From NCBI GenBank assembly GCA_000467715.1, contig AJFK01000576.1, positions 62,001-126,000 of the forward strand: 64,000 nucleotides of DNA. The letters run 5' to 3'. The stretch's first letter is position 1. Each line of letters opens with the position of its first letter. The stretch comes from Hysterium pulicare CBS 123377 (Eukaryota > Ascomycota > Dothideomycetes > Hysteriales > Hysteriaceae). The notes under the pieces are model-generated. The model made no database searches. It was not told the DNA's origin and saw only the letters and a program-made list of their open reading frames with translations. Shown here piece after piece: positions 60,439 to 64,000 of the stretch. The translations under genes and the position numbers were made by a program.

Positions 60439-62283
60439 ATGGCCGGTGGAGGAGAACGACCGCTCCTCGCCGAACGGCCCTCCTCTGAACTCGACAACGA
60501 CCGCGACCTGGCCGAAGAAGATGCCCTCCTAACCGGCGAACGAACCGGCCGCTCAGACAGTCCCAGAGGATGGAAGTTCTGGAGGGAAGTCGGGCTTTTT
60601 CTATGGGCGGTTATAGCCACCGCAATCGTGATTATTTTCGCCGTTATCTATCAAAGACAGCAAATCCCAAAGCATGGGTCCTCGCATCCCTCTGGCAAGC
60701 GCAACTTGATATTTATGGTCAGCGATGGAATGGGGCCGACCAGTCTGTCGTTGACGAGGTCGTTCAATCAATTCCAGAATGGTCTCCCTTGGAGCGATCA
60801 GTTGGTTATCGACCAACATCTTATCGGACAGTCCCGAACAAGATCAACGTCAAGTCTGATCACGGACTCAGCGGCTGGTGCAACGGCTTTTTCATGCGGT
60901 CAGAAGAGTTATAATGGTGCTATCTCTGTACTTCCCAACCATGACCCCTGTGGGACAGTACTTGAGGCCGCCAAAAAGGCGGGATACAAGACCGGATTGG
61001 TTGTTACAACTCGAATCACGGATGCCACACCGGCTTGCTTCGCTGCACACGTCAACATGCGATCAGAGGAAGACCGAATTGCGGAACAAATGGTTGGAGA
61101 CTATCCCTTGGGGAGAGTCGTGGACCTCATGCTCGGGGGTGGACGATGCCATTTCCTTCCCAACAGCAGCGTTGATTCCTGTCGCGACGACGATAGAGAC
61201 ATAGTAGCCATGGCAAAGGACAAAGGTTTCAGCTATGTAGACTCTCGCAGTGGCTTTGATAGCCTGAAGTCAGGCGCCGCTATTGATCTTCCTCTTCTTG
61301 GCCTGTTTGCCGAAACAGACATTCCTTACGAAATCGATCGCAGGAACCAAGGCAACATTTATCCATCCCTGGATGAGATGGCAAGGACAGCTATGAAAGC
61401 ATTGAGCGATGCGACCAAGAACAGCGACCAAGGATTCTTCCTCATGATCGAAGGTAGTCGCATTGACCACGCAGGCCACCACAATGACCCGGCTGCCCAA
61501 GTTCATGAAGTCCTAGCCTACGACAAAGCCTTTGCGAGCGTTCTTGAGTTCCTTGAGAATGATCCCGTGCAAGGTGTCATGGTTAGCACCAGTGATCATG
61601 AAACAGGCGGTCTCGCAACTGCTCGCCGTATGTCTCCCATTCTCTGCACCGTTTCTGTCTGATGCTAATATTCTACACAAGAACTCCACACATCCTACCC
61701 CGAATACGTCTGGTATCCCAGTCCCCTCGCCAACGTCTCCAAATCCGCCGAACGCCTAGTGTCTGAATACCAACATTACCTCTCCGGCTCGCCCGCCGAC
61801 GCAACCCCCTACATCCGCAACGTCATTGAAGCTGACCTTGGAATCAAAGACGCCTCAGACACTGAAATATCAAACCTCGTAAATAACCCCAACACCGCCC
61901 AATACCAATTCGCAGACATGATCAGTAGGAGAAGCCAAACGGGCTGGAGTACCCACGGCCACTCGGGCGCGGATGTGAATATCTATTCCAGTGATCCGAA
62001 AGCAGCAATGTCTTTGGTGGGAAATCACGAGAATACGGAGGTTGGAGACTTCTTGAGGGAGTATCTAGGTGTTGATGTCGATGCTGTGACGAAGGAATTG
62101 AAAGAGAAAGGAACTTCTTTTAACACGCTTGATGCGGAAGGGAAAGAAGTCAGCTGGATGGGACCGATTGCCAAGGAGGGGGAGAGACTGGACGGACAGG
62201 ATCATTTGGGGACTTATGAGGGGGACTTCAAGAGACGGAAACATAAGCATAAGAGGGATCAAGCTTGTGAGTGTGGGTTGTGA
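60439..62283 (+). CDS. PHO8: Alkaline phosphatase, vacuolar (Pho8 type)
   Basis: Exons 60439-61627 and 61682-62283 join in frame to 596 residues. The ATG sits in GCCACCATGG, a strong initiation context. A cytosolic N-terminus of about 55 residues is followed by one membrane helix (VGLFLWAVIATAIVIIFAVIY), giving the type II layout of yeast Pho8, which is sorted to the vacuole. The catalytic domain has the metal Asp in VSDGMGPTS, the nucleophile in TDSAAGATAFSCG (Ser144), then IEGSRIDHAGHHND and STSDHETGG. The C-terminus is basic and histidine-rich (KRRKHKHKRDQACEC). It releases phosphate from esters and is phosphate-regulated in yeast; no regulatory site was identified here. Confidence 0.93.
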
Positions 62284-63131
62284 TATTCTGAAGATCTTGA
62301 TCAGCACATATGGCGTTTGGAGCGTTTTTGATACCTGCATTTTGACATTTGATCTGGCTGTACAGAATACTTTTTGATGGTGATACCTCTTCTGCTTCCC
62401 GTTTTGCCCAACGCATCCCGATGCCTCAATTCCAAATTACATGCTTGAGTCATGAGATCATCTGCTCCTTACTATATCTCCATGTTTCGTCTACGATCTA
62501 ATCGCCATGTCTCGCCTTGCCAACACCTCAAAAAAAGTCCTCCCCACGCACTCACATAGAATATCTGATGAATGTCAAGCACACTTAGCTCTTCATCCGC
62601 AAGCTTCACACCCTTGTTCTCTCATGAAGAAAAGGCTTCTGAATCCATCTTAGAATCAGGCTTCTTAGAAGTACAGCTTCCAAGATGATATCGAGAAAGT
62701 CTAAGAAACGTTGGAGAAGAAAACCTTTTTAGAAACTTTGCTTCCGGGACATTACTTCACTAATTGATGAGTATTTTGTGAAAGTGGATTGTCTTAGAAG
62801 GGGAAAAGTAGGCTTCTCAGAAGCGTTGCTCGAAGTACGTCGAACAGCATTGAAAACGTTCGAGGAGTTCTGCTTCCCTTGCAGCTTCCATTCACTATGA
62901 AATTCCCTTTAATCTCGTAAACTATGAGATAGTATCAATGGATATCAGCTGGCCGTCCCAACCATTTCGTGATGACCAAATTTCTTTTCAAATCAGAGAC
63001 GCCCGCGCTATGCGTGTCCTATGCCCGTAAATGCAGAACAACATCAACTCCCATACGCCTCGTAATCGCCCCTTCTCCCGGAATAGATACGATCGTTACC
63101 GTTTTTCCGTCTCGGCACTAGATATTCGCCC
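62284..63131. other. Intergenic, convergent 3' flanks
   Basis: About 0.85 kb between the PHO8 and RPC34 stops. A degenerate AGGCTTCTnAGAAG-like word recurs at about 62633, 62658 and 62810. No product is recognisable. Confidence 0.4.
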
Positions 63132-63942
63132 CTACAACTCCCTACCCAGCCACTCCTCAAAGTACAAACAGCTCTTTGCACTAATGGCTCCATCGTCCCC
63201 ACAGATCTCGAAAACAGGACATTTACCACATGGCGCATCGTTGAAGCCGTTTTCATATCCCTTCTCGTCTTCATCTCGCTGCTTGGCTCCGCGAACGGTC
63301 CGATAACCCCTCGGTCCCATGCGTTCCAAACGGCCATCCAACACCATCATCTCAAGTAATTGTTCCAAGTCTACTTCCAGTATAACGAGGTTCTTAAGGA
63401 GACCAAGCGAGTTGATGTAAGCAAGAATAGTGCTGGAGGTGGGGTAGGAATTGAAGCTCGAGTCTTGCGGAACGAATTGCATTTTATCGCCGCGCGGATA
63501 GGGGGCAATCTTAGGTACGACGTCTTCGATATCGCGAGCTCCTTGCGCTTGGGCTTTCTTCTTGGCGATTGCGACATCCAGCTGTTTCTGCCGCCTGGGA
63601 TGGTACTGGGAGGGGACGGAGACCCAAGCCTGCGCTTGTACGAATTGCACCACGACTCGGGCTATGGTGTCTATCAATCCTACGTCGAATTCGCCTTCCG
63701 AGTGCCATGGACCGCCTACAATTTCGTCCGAGGGCACGAGGTGTTTGAGGAGGTACATCTTCCTGGTGGGAAACTTGACATTGGCGACGGATTTGATGAG
63801 GCCCTTTGACTCGAGGACTTTCAGGCTTTTGTTGAGAATATTCTGCGCGACGCCAGTCTTGGTCCGGATGGACCGTGACCAAATTCCCGCGGATTGCACT
63901 TCATCGATGCAGAGGTAGATGCGGCGTTCATCAGGGGTCATG
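63132..63942 (-). CDS. RPC34: RNA polymerase III subunit Rpc34 (RPC6), C-terminal part
   Basis: The exon from 63942 (acceptor CCGTAG, one base of a split codon) to the stop at 63132 encodes about 270 residues. The first exon(s) lie beyond base 64000, so the gene is cut by the window edge, not truncated. Visible parts: winged-helix sequence DERRIYLCIDEVQSAGIWSRSIR to LESKGLIKSVANVKFPTRKMYLL, a linker, LEMMVLDGRLERMGPRGYRTV, and the C-terminal cysteine set CGKCPVFEIC ... C. That set matches the iron-sulfur cluster site known in this subunit. Rpc34 bridges TFIIIB and the polymerase during Pol III initiation. It is convergent with PHO8. Confidence 0.92.
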
Positions 63943-64000
63943 CTACGGAGCCTGTTGTGTATTGTGTTACTATCTTCCTTTCACAGAACATGTGCGCCGT

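Overview
This window is nuclear DNA of a filamentous ascomycete (Pezizomycotina). The genes are protein-coding, split by short introns (mostly 46-90 nt, GT..AG), and encode a fungal set: Spa2 and IQGAP polarity proteins, an Rck2-type kinase, a Zn2Cys6 regulator, an NCS1 purine-cytosine permease and a Gig1/DUF3605 protein. I cannot fix the class; Leotiomycetes or a near relative is a guess. All exon borders below were read from splice signals and frame continuity, not from transcripts.

Layout. 1-1606: a decayed cytochrome P450 entering from the left edge. 2608-3663: SET/MYND-like protein. 5280-7584: Rck2/Srk1 kinase. 7585-9136: gene-poor, with a CA microsatellite and an AT-rich relict. 9137-12891 (-): HMG-CoA reductase. 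14140-14997 (-): Gig1/DUF3605. 16196-16558: small membrane protein. 17595-18343 (-): U2AF small subunit, with a possible alternative tail to 17218. 18886-21360: zinc metallopeptidase with jacalin domain. 21457-22578 (-): MDR reductase. 23397-24663 (-): Nudix hydrolase. 25191-27106 (-) and 27665-32916 (+): IMP dehydrogenase head to head with IQGAP. 33589-34862 (-): GH43. 35692-36670 (-): SDR. 36671-39277: gene-poor. 39278-41002: purine-cytosine permease. 42444-45475 (-): Spa2. 46464-47799 (-) and 48195-50203 (+): Yng2-type ING protein head to head with a Hos2-type deacetylase. 52283-54974: Zn2Cys6 factor. 55817-57297: 2-hydroxyacid dehydrogenase. 58265-59245: methyltransferase. 59871-60217: a TIR-bearing MITE. 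60439-62283: vacuolar alkaline phosphatase. 63132-63942 (-): 3' part of the Pol III subunit Rpc34.

How it fits together. This is mainly a housekeeping neighbourhood: sterol synthesis (HMGR), guanine nucleotide synthesis and purine uptake (IMPDH, permease), splicing (U2AF), Pol III transcription, polarity/cytokinesis (Spa2, IQGAP), chromatin acetylation and deacetylation (Yng2, Hos2) and stress signalling (Rck2). The P450, MDR reductase, SDR, methyltransferase and 2-hydroxyacid dehydrogenase are scattered and do not form a recognisable biosynthetic cluster. Mobile DNA is sparse. I did not find a clearly new multi-gene system. The best leads are the TIR element, the alternative U2AF tail, the Yng2/Hos2 divergent pair with its extended deacetylase, and the P450 whose stops all fit C-to-T change.
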